From NCBI GenBank assembly GCA_040954595.2, contig CM082578.2:8308001-8372000 (forward strand): 64,000 nucleotides of DNA. The letters run 5' to 3'. Origin of the DNA: Balanoglossus misakiensis (Eukaryota > Hemichordata). Below are positions 1 to 13,120 of the stretch, one piece after another (the stretch's first letter is position 1; every line of letters begins with the position of its first letter). The notes beneath the pieces are model-generated. The model ran no database searches. It was not told the DNA's origin and was given only the letters and a program-made list of their open reading frames with translations. The translations under genes were made by a program, and so were the position numbers.

Positions 1-3000
1 CATTTTCAGTGGTTATCACATTGACGCATCAGTTGCATTCATATGACTTTCACAGCAGTATTTTTCAAACCCAAAGTGTAGACTATCTGATGGGATTTGC
101 GTTTAAATTTTCTTACAAATATTTTTGATTTGCGAAAAAAATACTCTTGCGCAAGTTGTATTCTCCGAAAATGTAGTGTCGATTTTGTTAATTGGGGATA
201 TTTTTCTTCATTGAGGATGATGGGAATGATACCGGTAAAGGGTAAATGTTATCCATTTGTGTCTAATTAGCATTAAGTGGTACGAAGCCACGTTTTGACG
301 TCACCAGAATGAATAGCAGCAAACTGTGCTATATTAACTTTATGTGCATTAAAAATGAAGACGTGAACGTGTTGTACAGATAATTACTCTGATCGGGAAG
401 GAAATCTATCAGGTACATGTAAATTGTTGACCTTTTGTGATTTGTCTCTTTTGCATGTCCATGCAGGTCAAGTTAAGGAGCTATCCACAGCTGATGCCTG
501 TTTGAAGTTATTACACTGCCCTCATGCAAAATTTGAAATTTGTGGTGTAAATTTTGCATGATTGCAGTTTTTCGTCGATCCTACTACTGGTCTTTTCAAG
601 GAAAGCAGTGACTGCTCTTTAACAAATGGCAGATAGATACAGCCTTTATAATAGTACGGGTTTCATATTCTATTTTTAATATCTGATAATGCAGCAGCCA
701 TCTAAAGTAATACATTTCAAGTCTTTCTGCAGCATGGTTATTACTGTTGCAATTATACGCATGCAATCAGTACAGAATTCAACATTTACATAATGATTAG
801 TATATTTGTAGTTCTGGCTGCACACATAATGCATTATTCATTGTAGACTTTAAACACTTGTAGAGGGGATACACGCCGAATGTGTCAGACAGCAGCTCTA
901 CCCTCTCATGGCCTCAATTATAACACCCCCATGTTTGAAATGGAATTGTCCATAAGAATTAAGGCTGTCTTCTGGGACTAAAAGGTGTTTTGACATTGGG
1001 TATTGTGTGATTTTGAATGAGTACTAAACACATTATATTGTACCACATTTCAGTGCTAGCATTCATCCCACACGCATTGATCGTTGTCGAGTTATTTTTG
1101 ACAAAAATGAAGTAATATCAATCGTGCCATTGTGCTATCTGTGAATAGAAAATTGCTGGGAGTTTAATTCTCTTGACGATTTCACTGTTTGGCCAGTTAC
1201 TTCAATTTACTCAACGGATTATGAATATTTCATGAAGATGTGAATTGTCAGTGACAGTTTCATCATACTGTCGGTTTCAGTGGCCGAACATTTAGAATTT
1301 CCAGGGATGCAATAATATAATTTTTTTAATGATTACCACAGCAGAGAATGTTTTCCTGTGAAGTCATCAGATATCACCTACTTTCGTTAACCTAAGTATA
1401 TGTAGTTAATGTTACACCATTCACCACCTGCATAGATTTTTTTTAGTTGCCAATTTTTATAATAGAAAGAGACTTTAAAACCTTGCTACATAATTTACCA
1501 GGTGAGGTTGGTTTTGACAGGAAGTCAGTATGGTATGATGGGATAAACACTGATAAATGGTTCCAGTATTGATTGTTCAGTTCACACACAGTTCATACAA
1601 GCGCTGTTGACACAGTGTAGAAATTAGGCACTTTTCTGATTCATATTAGTATTCATTTCTATACTGTCTACTTAGATATCCTAGGAATTATGCTCTGTAC
1701 TGTGGAAATACTGTAACTCCTGCAAAGGGCAAATTTGAAGGTACAGGTACAGTAGAGTGCAGTAGCACAGATGTACCTTAATATGAAATAGTTGTCAAAA
1801 TTGGTCATTTCAACACAATAGTTTATGTGACACCAGTTTTGGCTAGCCAATTTTTCGGCCACTCGCAAGTTGTTAAGAAGAGTTCATCTGACCAGATTTA
1901 TGACTGTGCTAGATATGGAGTAATGAAAAGCCTGCGAATCATATAAAAGTACTTGTAATATTTCATAATGAATAAATTACATAGGTATTACTTATAAAAT
2001 GTTTCTCCTCAGTTTGATTTTCTCTTTTTTCGTCATCGAGACGTGTGCTGTATTGTGATTCAAATAAATCCCTCAGAACAGTTTTACGAAGGTGACCTTC
2101 GCTTTGTATCGGATCAAATTGATCTCAAGCCATGATGCATGGTATTAGTTGTCATGACACCCAGTTGCTCAACTTTCCTGTCTGGTTCTGCATCATTACA
2201 CCGTGTACCAACCGTCTGATGCAGTGTTGATGGCTGTTGTAATGGCCATGGTGACAGTATTATGAGGTACATGCATGCAGGCACCTTGTTTGCTCGCATG
2301 GTGCCATTACACTCTTTCGTTTTACTGGCTACTTAGAGATTGTGCACATTTCAAATATACTCATGGCGAGCAAACTCTAATGGGGATAGGAGAGGGGTGC
2401 ATGAAGTTCTATTTGAATTATCATGCACTAATTCACTCAAAGTTTGAGGAGGGTGCTGGTAAATTTGCAAAAAGCATTACAGGTAATGCATTTTCAGTCT
2501 GCCAAATTTTCATGTAGGGAAGAATTGTTTGCGAGGTTGCGCATGTGTTATGATCTTGTTTGATGGTAATCATCATAGGACACCAATTAGCACAACAAGT
2601 TTTGAAAGTGTAGTTTTGGTAAAAGTCAGAGAGAGAGCATGCTGATATCTTTTTATCAGGTTTTTAGTTTGCTTTCGGCACAATTCCAAACGAGAGAATG
2701 GAACGTGCCTTGTGGTGTGGCTTAAACCAGTTCCAAGTTCTCGAGTGGGTACGAGTTTCCCCATCTATCCCAGAAGGCACCTGGTGTGTAGCAGTTCGTG
2801 ATAGGTGAACAGCTGCCTGTGGGCTGTTAGAGGAGCTTTAACGCAGTTAGCAAGCTGTTCTTGGTCGCTAAAATGAAATTGAAACGAAGCTAGCCGGCAG
2901 TGCATGTGCATCTGAGAGAATATCAAAAGAAAGGGGAAGTGGGCTTGCAAAAGTGCAGTGAAATCAGAGTATCCTTTAGGTGCCAGCCCTCATCAATTGT

Positions 3001-5904
3001 AGGCAAGAAATGTTTCCAGGAGACCGTCATTTGCAGTGGACACATGACAGCATCCTCATATTAGCGTAGGTTGAAGGATGACTCTCCACGGACAAACCTA
3101 AGGACATATTTTCGCAAGATAGCACTCGATAAATCATGATTATTTCGTAGTGGGAGAAAACAGATACAATCTGTGTAAGAAAAATCCATACTGAAAATAC
3201 CCAAAGGAGTCCTTTCCAGTGACGTTTTCCTAGCAAGCAAAACTCAGCTAGCATGATCAATTGCTGTGTGTGTGCTTTTTTAAACTACAAAATTAATGTG
3301 AACCTGTTTCAAATATCAAAGAATTTTGCATAGGCCATACCAGTGTTTGAATTATCAATGCACGGTCATTCATCAAAGGTAGTGCATACCCCGGGAACAG
3401 ATTTATCTGGATAAATGATATCCCTCCAAACTTTTCATTTCTTTGATACAGTGTATATTAAAGTGTGTGACGTTTGGAGGACTATGATTATTTTTCTGTA
3501 AATCTGACCGAACGGCGCATACTACCTTAATAATTTTCTATTCTCAACTTGTGTATAAAGAAAACTATTATTGCATTTTGAGTTTATGAACTTCTATAAA
3601 TAGAAATCATAAAAAATTAACCTAGCAAGTATGTAGTTATCTTGTGGGGAGGGGGAAAATTCATTTTCAATAGAGTCAGGACAGAACTGGAAATTTCTGA
3701 TTCTGATTTCTGGGGAAAACTATAGTAACTGCTTAAAAAGCATTTTCAATCTTTGTCATATTTTTCTTGTTAATTCATTAACTTGCAGATTCACCCAAAA
3801 AATTACCAGCAAATAATTCGGCCCAAAGATAGAAAAAAATGATTGGAACCTTGTGTTTTGTTTGCAAGTGATTTTTGTCCATCCTATAAACCTATCAGCA
3901 GAGTTCTTCATTCCGATCGACTGTAATCAGCAGATCAATCAAAGCAGGAGATTTTGATTGTTAGGTGCATACAGAGCTGATGGGTCCCCATTGTTAGCTC
4001 AACAGACAGACTGTGAAACATTGTTACGGTCAGAAAAAGGGTGCAGAGCATTTCAATACAGAAATCACACCCCAGCCCTTGTCTTTAAATCTACCCTACT
4101 CACACCCCATGTCATTAATTTATTGAGACTGATTGCTAAATCCTGTGCTTGATGGGAGTTGAATCTTTTATTCAAAGTATTATTAGGCTGCAGTTATCAA
4201 GAACTACCCTATATTATTAATATTATTTTAGTGCAGCGATAAATTTTTATGGATTACTACATAATGATTTTATGATTAATAGTCTGTGGGGCAGTTATAA
4301 GATGTATGTTAAACATTGGAATAACCGCATTTTATTCATAGAAACAGTCATATTTTATAACAATTTCCAACTGTCATCACAAATTATAAAGTTTAAGACG
4401 TGAACATATTGTCAGCCTCAGAAGTCTCTTTGGTTGCACCAGAACGTCGTCAAACCTTGAAGATGAAACGAAAAATGATGATTATAAGTTTGTAGTCATG
4501 TGATGGTTAAAAAAGTTTTCCCCCTTGGTAGCCTCTCTTTCATCTGTGAAAAATTCATGAGAGCGTGAAATGATTATTTTTCTTGAATTATTCAGATTAA
4601 AACAGCCGAGTCATGGAAAAATTCTGTCATGACTGCGTGTGAATTGAATGATTAGAGAAAATGGCAACAGTTGTGTATGCTTTTGTCAGAAGGCAGTCAG
4701 AAGAATTTTAATTGAAATTTTTAAAATGTTTTCTTTCGGTTCTCTTACTTTGTATTTTATTTCTTGTCGTGCATCTGTAATCTTATCAAAGTGGATGCAG
4801 ATATTCCATTATTTTTTCTGCCTACATTTAAATGCCTGTTATTGATACTTGATACGTAGAAAAGCTTATCATATCAAGTATCATGGCAAATTATGAACTA
4901 GTCGTATGCCCCCAGGCAATTTTACAATTGGCTGGGTTGCCTTTTTTTTTTACATCCTGTCTGTGCAAGACATGCAGAAATAAATGGAAACATCCTTGTC
5001 CTTTTCTTTCAAACATTGTTGTTTCCATTCGGATTCCTTGTGTGATCAGATGTTACCAATGTCATATTTTATTCGCAGGGATGAAATTTTATTAATTGTT
5101 CTGTCATACGATATAAACGCAATTTGACATGGTAGCTTCCAAAAAGTAGTACAAGTTATGAATAAAACATACAAAAGTGAAAACAGGATTGATCAATTCC
5201 CCAAACGTGTCGCTAGGGTGTGCAGCATACAAAGAATTTCATGTTTTGAAATAGTCATGTATATATGTAGGCATGTTTTTATGTAGAAATGTCACATGCC
5301 ATAAACAGAGATATTTACGAGTTTATTAATTGGCGATGCATAGAATTTACATTTTAATGAACGGAATAGAAGTAAAATATTTATAAAGGGGCTCCCAAGG
5401 GATCTGCTACTATCTCAGAATTATTTGTTGATCCTTATGAAAATGTAACATTTAAGCCATGATAGATTGCCATGTTGGGATGTTTCAGGATAATTGAAGG
5501 TGAGATGGTATGGTGGAATATTGACAACTGGGAGAGTTGTCTGGGTTTACTGTGGAATGGCCATCAGTGATGTTCCTTGGATGGTACTGTGAAAGTTGGG
5601 AAGATTTTCTGTAATGCCTCGTGCAATGCGGAGTGTACGTGTAATGTGTGTCTGTGATATAGAAGTTTGATACCCAGAGTAGTGTATGGCAGTTGTATCT
5701 ATAATATATGCATTGAGAGGTGTCAGAAATTATACGTTTTTTTTGTGATTTCTGCGGAGAAAATCATGGAAAATTTAATATACACCATGTTCCATGCTTT
5801 TCCCGTAACGGGAGGCCATGGACAGGATGAAATGATCCATGATATTCTTATTGAGTATCAGATAGGATTTATACATAATCCCATAACTGTGTATTATATG
5901 ATAT

Positions 5905-6318
5905 TTGCAGCCCAGTCGCTTTTCCTCTGCCGAACACTGCAGTTTTCATATTCCAACCACACTTGTACCATCTAATGCAGTGTGGAATTTTCCATGGTTT
6001 CCTGGAGAATATGCTATTAATGGGAGAGAACTCCTCAGAATGGGATCATTAAGTTTCATTATTTGCAAGTACTGCTCCATGAAATACAATCCATCTTCAA
6101 GACCATATCTAGCCGACGGTACTGAGATTTTATTTCACTTCTCAGAGAAAAAGTCTGCCATTCGATACCTGACATATAGTACGTTGGCATTTTATATGGG
6201 TTCTGGTGTTTTATTAGGTGACTTCTTGCATTTAAAGACAGGTATGCAGAACATTGTGATCAACAATGCGGATGGAACTGCCTATAAGGCTGCCAAATGT
6301 TCCTTTAGAGCACTATAA
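5905..6318 (+). other. Unassigned open frame of 137 codons
   Basis: This is the longest uninterrupted frame in the first 11 kb. It follows an acceptor-like TTTGCAG at about 5910. The predicted residues show no family I recognise, no low-complexity bias and no clear membrane segment. It could be a chance ORF, a decayed transposon fragment or an unlinked exon. I see no donor or partner exon that would make it a gene. Confidence 0.12.
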
Positions 6319-9300
6319 ACAGTGGAATGCTTTTGGTGGAAGTTTTACCAAATCACCCTTTACTCATTTGCAGAGAACTTTTGGGATCCTCAACCCGCAT
6401 ACATAATTTAAAATGAATCCACAATGCACATGTAGACATTGTAGAAAACATGGGTGCATCTGTGTATGCATTAGCGACAAATTTTTATGTAAAGTTGCTG
6501 TTTTGTGTGCATTATAATATGCTGTGTGAAAACCTTTGGGACACTTGGACGTCCCATTGACCAATAGCTGGCAACAGAAAGACTGCCAATTTGCTCGTGT
6601 TTGGAGAACTTTAAGGTCAGTATTCCCTGCAAATCCAGGCCATCATGTCCGACTCACACGTAGAGACTGCTCGAACCAGAAAGTACCAACAAGGTAGGAG
6701 TTCTGGTTGATTTTGGTGTGTTAAAAAAATAAATTGACCACCATTTTATATGCTACGTGTACACAAATGTTATTGTTGGTTTGGTAGGATTTTCATTCTT
6801 GTAGAGAGATCTTCACAAAGGAATATGCCACGGAGTAATGGTTTATTAAGAAAAAAACACCATTGTTGTGAATTGTCTAGAGTACTCTCTGAGGACACTC
6901 AAAGAACTGGCCAACCCTGCTGACAATGCAGGTGTGAACTGTGCAGCCAGACATATCAATTACAATGCACTTGTATGTCACATATACTGATAAACGTTGA
7001 ATCTCTTGTATGTTTTTCCTATGTGTGCACTTAGTATATATCAAGAAGATAGCAAGTCTCGCACAGTAAGATTTGAATGATGCGTCCAACTTTTACCTGC
7101 AGATATTGACAATTCAGATCAGTTTTTCTGTGGTGAAAAGCAGTCTGTTCTAATTACCAATATGAGAACGCCCGTGGCCTTATCTAATTCATAACCGTGG
7201 CGACCTTTGCAAAAAAGTGTGCCGAAGAAGTGACAGAGACGAACAGCCGTGCATTTCACTGAAAACTGTACGAGTGTAGCCTGCAGATATAATACATGTT
7301 ATGCAATTGAATCACAGTCCATTTACTCGAAAGTTGCAATTTAATTTAATCAATGTACCTGAAGGCACCCAGAAAGTAATGTTTGTTTCTCTTTCTGGTG
7401 CTAACTTTATTATAAAATTGATGCAGTGATGCATTTCACAAGAACTGCAATGCCATCAGTGAACTTTCTCATTTTAACCACCTCGTCACCCAACGTACAT
7501 TAACCCTGTTCAGTATTCATTTAGTTGGATGCTCAGATAATTAGATGGGAGAGGCGTAGCTGGGATTTTAGATGCGCAAGTTGATAATGCTCACGAGCTC
7601 ACATCGAGGTCAAAGAGGTCATGCCCACATCCTGATTGTCACTTGTCCTGAAACCAACTTGATGAGCAGATTTTGTATATCAGAGGGAAAATATGATTTT
7701 TTTTTTTAAAATAAGTTTTTTTTTTGTGAGACTTTTATCATTTTCTCAGTTTGAATCAAATTATTCCGATCTGCTGTAAGCTCTGCCAGCTTGCGAAATG
7801 TATTCATGAGAACAATTTTGAGGCTTTATATAGCTGGTGTGGTAATCACATTTTAGTTGTCAGATCAGTCACTGTCTTAGTCCATTATTGGCATTCATCC
7901 AGTGAATTGACATTGACAACAAATTGATAGGATTGAATTAACTTGACACTGGTTCAGTTGAGAGAAATTTTACATCATTATACCGTAGCAAGTGCAAATA
8001 CACATGTGCATTTGACATATTGTAATGTGTTTTTACAGCCTGGGTTTCTGGGCAACCAGGACTGTACGCTGATTTAAGAATGTTTTGAAATCAATTATTT
8101 GACGCTCATTTATGGTTTTTGGCCATCCATAAATCCTGTTTAAGGTTTTGTCACTTCATATGCGTTCAAGTAATTTTATGATTTATTTGACCAATAATTC
8201 AACAAATTTATATATTACCTTAAATTCAGGTTTATGTAAATTACCAAGACTTCTCAGTGTGTAATAAAAGCCAGATGATATCATTGAAACATCAATAAAG
8301 TATTGTTAATATTTTGGTGTATAAATTGTTAACACTGAGTATTGAATTAACTATTCTGTTGATATCACTTTGAGCTGAAGTTGCTAATCAACAGCATTGA
8401 ATACTGCATTCGCCCTGACTAGACCCGACTAACCTAGAGATAACATGGACACATTTTAATCGCAAATCCCAACTCTCAGATCGTAATTAGGTATTGTCAC
8501 CCTGAAAGTAAGCGATAACTAACGCGAAACGAGATAAAGAGTCTGTAGACGTGTTGTTAGGTAAATCGTGGAATTTTTCCACATTATACAGGTTATGGCC
8601 TTATCCGAATTGCCTGGCCTGGATTACTTTGGATCTGATATGACTCAATAGGTCCGTATTATCAGTTGTTACAGCTAAAGTGTACAGGAGATTGCTATTG
8701 GCATCTGGGCTTTAGATTGAGTCTTCGAGTCACCAGACTGTCTGTCAACCGGACTGGATCGCTTTTCAAATTATCCTGGTAGAAGATCGGTATGCGTTAT
8801 ATACAGCCACTGTCGCAATACCTGGCCGCCACCCCATCGATGTTCTGGAAATGATGGCATGATTACAGCCATCTTTCTGTTTGAAGAGCTCAATTAGTCC
8901 ACTCTCTAGAGATTCCATATTGACCTTGTTAGAGACATCTGCTGGACTGCTCGGGTCTCCTAAGGTTGCAATTACTGATGGGTATATGTACCGGTACATC
9001 TATTTGTAATATATGTCACAAGACTGCAGATTCAGTTGATTTTTGTGTGCATGGTCACTCAGAAATTCAAACGCATGTTTGTCTGGAGCCTTGTAAACTG
9101 TATTACATTGTATTTTGTACGTGTCTGAATCAATTTCTTCACTCAGCAGATGATACAAAACTTGTGAAATAAATGCTGAATGAATTTTTTTTTGTCTTTT
9201 CAAGATAAAAATGTTATTTTACCTAATTTAACTCTCAACCATGCTTGAACAGTTTGCAAGGAAATGTAAAGTTAGTTTTTATTCCACAGAAAAAATATTT

Positions 9301-11168
9301 GTTGAATACGTTATAAGCTTTCATTCATGCTCGAAATTATTCTTTAACTACTGCATTGTCTGCAGCACTCGGTATTTTACTGTTTCATGCGATCATAGAA
9401 TGCACCCTGCTTAGAGTAGACCACTTGAAAAATTAAATTGCCGAAGCAGAGGATGAGCCTTTGTACTCGAGCCTCTTTCATCTCCATACTGTCTCTTGTG
9501 TTTCCTTCAAGTATTGATTGATGGGACGCGGTCGTTCACGACTACAGCTGCTCCCCCACAGGGCTGACACGGCAACGGGCCTCCTTGAAGACGCGTGTAG
9601 TGGGTGGTTTGCATCCGCCTCCCTGGTTTTTGCATCGCTCAGACTTGCAATTGTCTAGCGGCATGTCGCAAACAAGGCGGTTATTATAATTTTATATGCA
9701 CGTCAGGAGGAAGCTCTGTTTGCCTGACATTGTTCGGGCTGATCTGCCGCTGTTATCTTTACTCATTCATCTTGTTAGCGGGGCGGCGCAAACATCGAAT
9801 TCCTGCGGTCTGCATTGGCCGGTTATCCCGGCAACCATCGTATCAAGCTGTAGGCGATAGCAACAGCGCCATACTGCATCTGAATTTTGATGAACTCTTG
9901 AAATTTACTTTTATCACCCTCCCTAAAAGTACATGCATGTGTGACGTCTGAGCATAATTTGAGAGAGTGCGTAACAATTCATGCCAGATAAAAATAAATA
10001 ACAAAGTATTAATTCTTCCTCTGTACTTAATTCTTACCATCTGCTAGATTTAGTGGCTAGTGTTCTAGCTCTCTTGATCAAAGCCACAAAATATGACGTC
10101 AACTCAAGTCTATACTCTTCACACAAAGACTGGCTATGATGTAATGAATACAAGACACCTCAAAATTTAAATACAAACCATCACAGGTAACTTGTTTCTA
10201 TCCCAATGACGTGAGACATTGCCTCTTAAGTCTCCCAGCATGCAACAGCCTCCATGGTTACTCGCCTGTGACTCCATCAGAGAAACTAGCAGAGGCTTTC
10301 AACGTAATTGTGATGATTTTATTGACAGCCCATGGAGATTCCTGTTATATATATTAATTGGTATTATGTATTTCCAGTGATGCACGCAACCACTTACAGT
10401 AGAAAAGAAGACCGTGTTTTCATAGTACACAATTACTGAATCAGCAAATTTGAACGTTAAAGAAGTAAATGGAAGCATTTGATACATAACTGCAGACACT
10501 TTTTTTATAGTGAGCATTCCAAGTGAAAATTCAAAGTACTTTGCCCAAGCAACCTTTTTTGAAGTACAATGTATATAGTTAGCTTTTAATAGTCTCACGT
10601 AACAGTTTACAATTTTGAAAAGGCATAATGTCTTTTAACGCAGAGTGCCAAATGGATGTTAAATTCTGAATTCGATGCCATATTGAAAAAGTTTATGGTG
10701 ATACAATATCCTCTACTGACTTGAATCCATTTTTGCTAGCCAAATTGTTTATTTCAGATGGGGGTGGCCATAGGGGTGGGAAGAGAGAGGATACCCAGAC
10801 CGACCTATACTAAGGCCAAGGCGTGCGGGCCAGTATTATCCAAATACCCAAACAAATTACAAAAAGAATGTGTGATGTGTCTTTAGTGCGGAAAATGCTT
10901 CTAATACAATATTCATATCATGTCTGTAGCTTTGGAACATCTGACATGGCCGCAAGGTTCTATTACTTCAAATATATACAGAAGAATATCAAATTTGCTG
11001 ACTTTTTTTTTATTTCATCTGGCTGACTCATTCCTGGTGTGAAGCAATCATATTGTACCCCAAATCCATCTATTTAATATGGCTTATTGTACATGCCATA
11101 AAAGAATGTTCTGAAGTAAGGCCATCACTTTTCTGCTCAACTGCTTTCAGATGCAAATTTGAATCATT

Positions 11169-11202
11169 AGGGGACCAAGCGCCCTCAGGCGCTTGGTCCC
11201 CT
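11169..11202. repeat. Perfect 15-bp palindrome with 4-base loop
   Basis: The arm AGGGGACCAAGCGCC is followed by the loop CTCA and then the exact reverse complement of the arm. The GC-rich arms stand out from the AT-rich surroundings. It lies 60 bases from a longer foldback pair and may be part of the same mobile or foldback element. Confidence 0.85.
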
Positions 11203-11261
11203 TCTGTTATTGCTGGAGTTTTTCTTCTTTCTTCTTGAGTCGTTTTTTTGCTCCCGTTTTT

Positions 11262-11509
11262 CTCAAAATCAACGTGGCCTAGGACCTTGAAATTTGGCAC
11301 GATGGTCGGAGCCCATGAGTACTGGTGCACCTGCCCTTTGAATTTGTAATTAGTCACGTGACTTGGTGGCTATAATCGATCGAAATTTTCAAATTGACCT
11401 AATTTACACGTTAATGGGGGCATGTACATTCTTTTCGCGATTTTTGTAGACCATGTGGCCAAAATACCCTGTGCCAAATTTCAAGGTCCTAGGCCACGTC
11501 GATTTTGAG
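11262..11509. repeat. Long inverted repeat (foldback element)
   Basis: The arms at about 11262-11300 and 11471-11509 are reverse complements over 39 bases with one mismatch. Both contain the palindromic core CCTAGG next to ACCTTGAAATTTGGCA. The spacer is about 170 bases. This is foldback-like or MITE-like. No transposase frame is present. Confidence 0.8.
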
Positions 11510-11559
11510 AAGAAGATTTTTGTAATATTATTCGCATTTTTTGGTGGGCTGAGGACGGA

Positions 11560-13120
11560 CACTGGGGCATCGGACTTTGACCGTCATTACGTAATGTTGT
11601 GGAGATCTCATTAGCAGGGTACTCACTTCTGGCGGGTTGCAGTAGTCCTTGGAAAATCGGCTGAAATACTAAACTGACCAGTGATTATTTTCCACGGAAT
11701 GAATTTTGGGACAACACATTATCGGAGTTCAGGCTGTGTTAGGGCGTTTTATTGAATTACGCTGAGTTTGTTAGCTGTTGCCGTTCAAATGTTTCTATCC
11801 AGACCCGGCTACACTGGTTAACATTCAATGTAATGCGGCGGCAGACTTTGACCCTCAGTCGCTAATGTGGCCGAAATACATCAGAAGACCAGTGATTTTC
11901 TTGCACGTAGGGAGTATGGTACCAGCAATAATCAGAGATCAGGCTTCGTTGCCGTTCAAAAGCTCCTACTTCAGTCGTGACGTTACAACTGGACGGTCAG
12001 TACGGGGTCGGCCCACAGGTGGCCGTGGGGGTTATCAGGTCGCCCGTAATGGCACGCAGCTTCATGCAGCTGTATGGGACCAAAATACTAGTAATACGCC
12101 CGATTCGGGGGTCACCTGTGACACCTGTGTAACTCAATTATGTGCATGCGTAATTGTGGAGTCAATGATAGGGATGCTAGCGTGGTATTTGTTGCACATG
12201 GATCAATTTGAAGTCCGATTTTCCTGTCAAGTTATGGCCGACCTTATGTGACATTTCACCTACTTTTGCTTAGTGAGCATCCACAGCAGATGCATGCAGC
12301 TTTGGCGTTGGGGGGGGGGGGGGGGGGGGTGGGGGGGCATATACGGATGGGACCATAATGATATACCAAAGGCGGGGTCCCCTGTTGCACCTGCCTAAGT
12401 CATTGATTTTGTACATTTAATTGGACACTAACCAACAGGGCAATATGTGTGGTTTTTGTTCCACAGGGACGAATGTAAGTGTCAGTTTGTTTTTGCCCAA
12501 ATGTATACGTTGATTTGGATGACCTATGTCGTACAGTGCCATATCTCAGCCCGTTGTACAGGTGCAGCTTTGGTATTTGGAGGGATGAAACTATCATGAA
12601 ATGTCAAATACAGGGGGATACCTGCGACACCTGCTTGATTCATGTATTACGTGCATACCTAATGGTAGGCAAAGTGAAATGGTTGCAAATGTACGATTTG
12701 TTGCACATGACATAAACAGGAATGAACATTTTTTGGGTGACCTCAGGTGTCCATTGACCTGCTTTCCATATGTTAGCACGCACATCATATATAGCCAGGT
12801 GTTTGGAGGTGTAGGGTAGGACCCTCTGCGTCATGAAATGCTAAATTCCTGGGGCCACCTGTAACTTACTCGCGTAACTCATTATTATGGCCATATCTAA
12901 TTTGACAAACTCAAACAGCGAGGATTTTCCGTTGTCTTGAATATGAACCAAATAAGAATCCTAATTTTTGGCCCAATTTTTGGGTACCCTCAGCTGACCT
13001 TTGAAGTATACTTACTGAAGTACTTACAACGTAGAAGTTCACCTTTGGTTGTTGTGTTTGTACCTGTAAGACATCCATTTCGGGTGGTTGCCTACTTCCC
13101 CATATCTCTATATCCAGAGC
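11560..13120. repeat. Diverged tandem array, period about 240-270 bp
   Basis: A recurring block of the form GGGG..ACCTG..ACACCTG..AACTCATT appears near 12107, 12376, 12612 and 12849. The spacing is therefore about 270, 236 and 237 bases. Flanking parts also recur: TTTGTTGCACATG near 12188 and 12697, ATTTTTTGGGTGACCTCAG near 12729 with a variant near 12975, and GCAGCTTTGG near 12297 and 12551. An earlier pair shares GACCAGTGATT (11677 and 11888) and TTGCCGTTCAAA (about 11779 and 11950). The copies are degenerate. The 157-codon frame at 11778-12251 lies in this array and is probably not a gene. Confidence 0.65.
12310..12337 (+). repeat. Poly-G tract (20 G, T, 7 G)
   Basis: Twenty consecutive G, one T and seven more G. 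The tract could form G-quadruplex DNA and may vary in length. Its exact length in an assembly is uncertain. Confidence 0.8.

Noticed and set aside
11778-12251. 157-codon plus-strand frame
   Set aside because: It lies inside the diverged tandem array, has no recognisable domain and shares DNA repeats with non-coding units, so it is most likely a chance frame.
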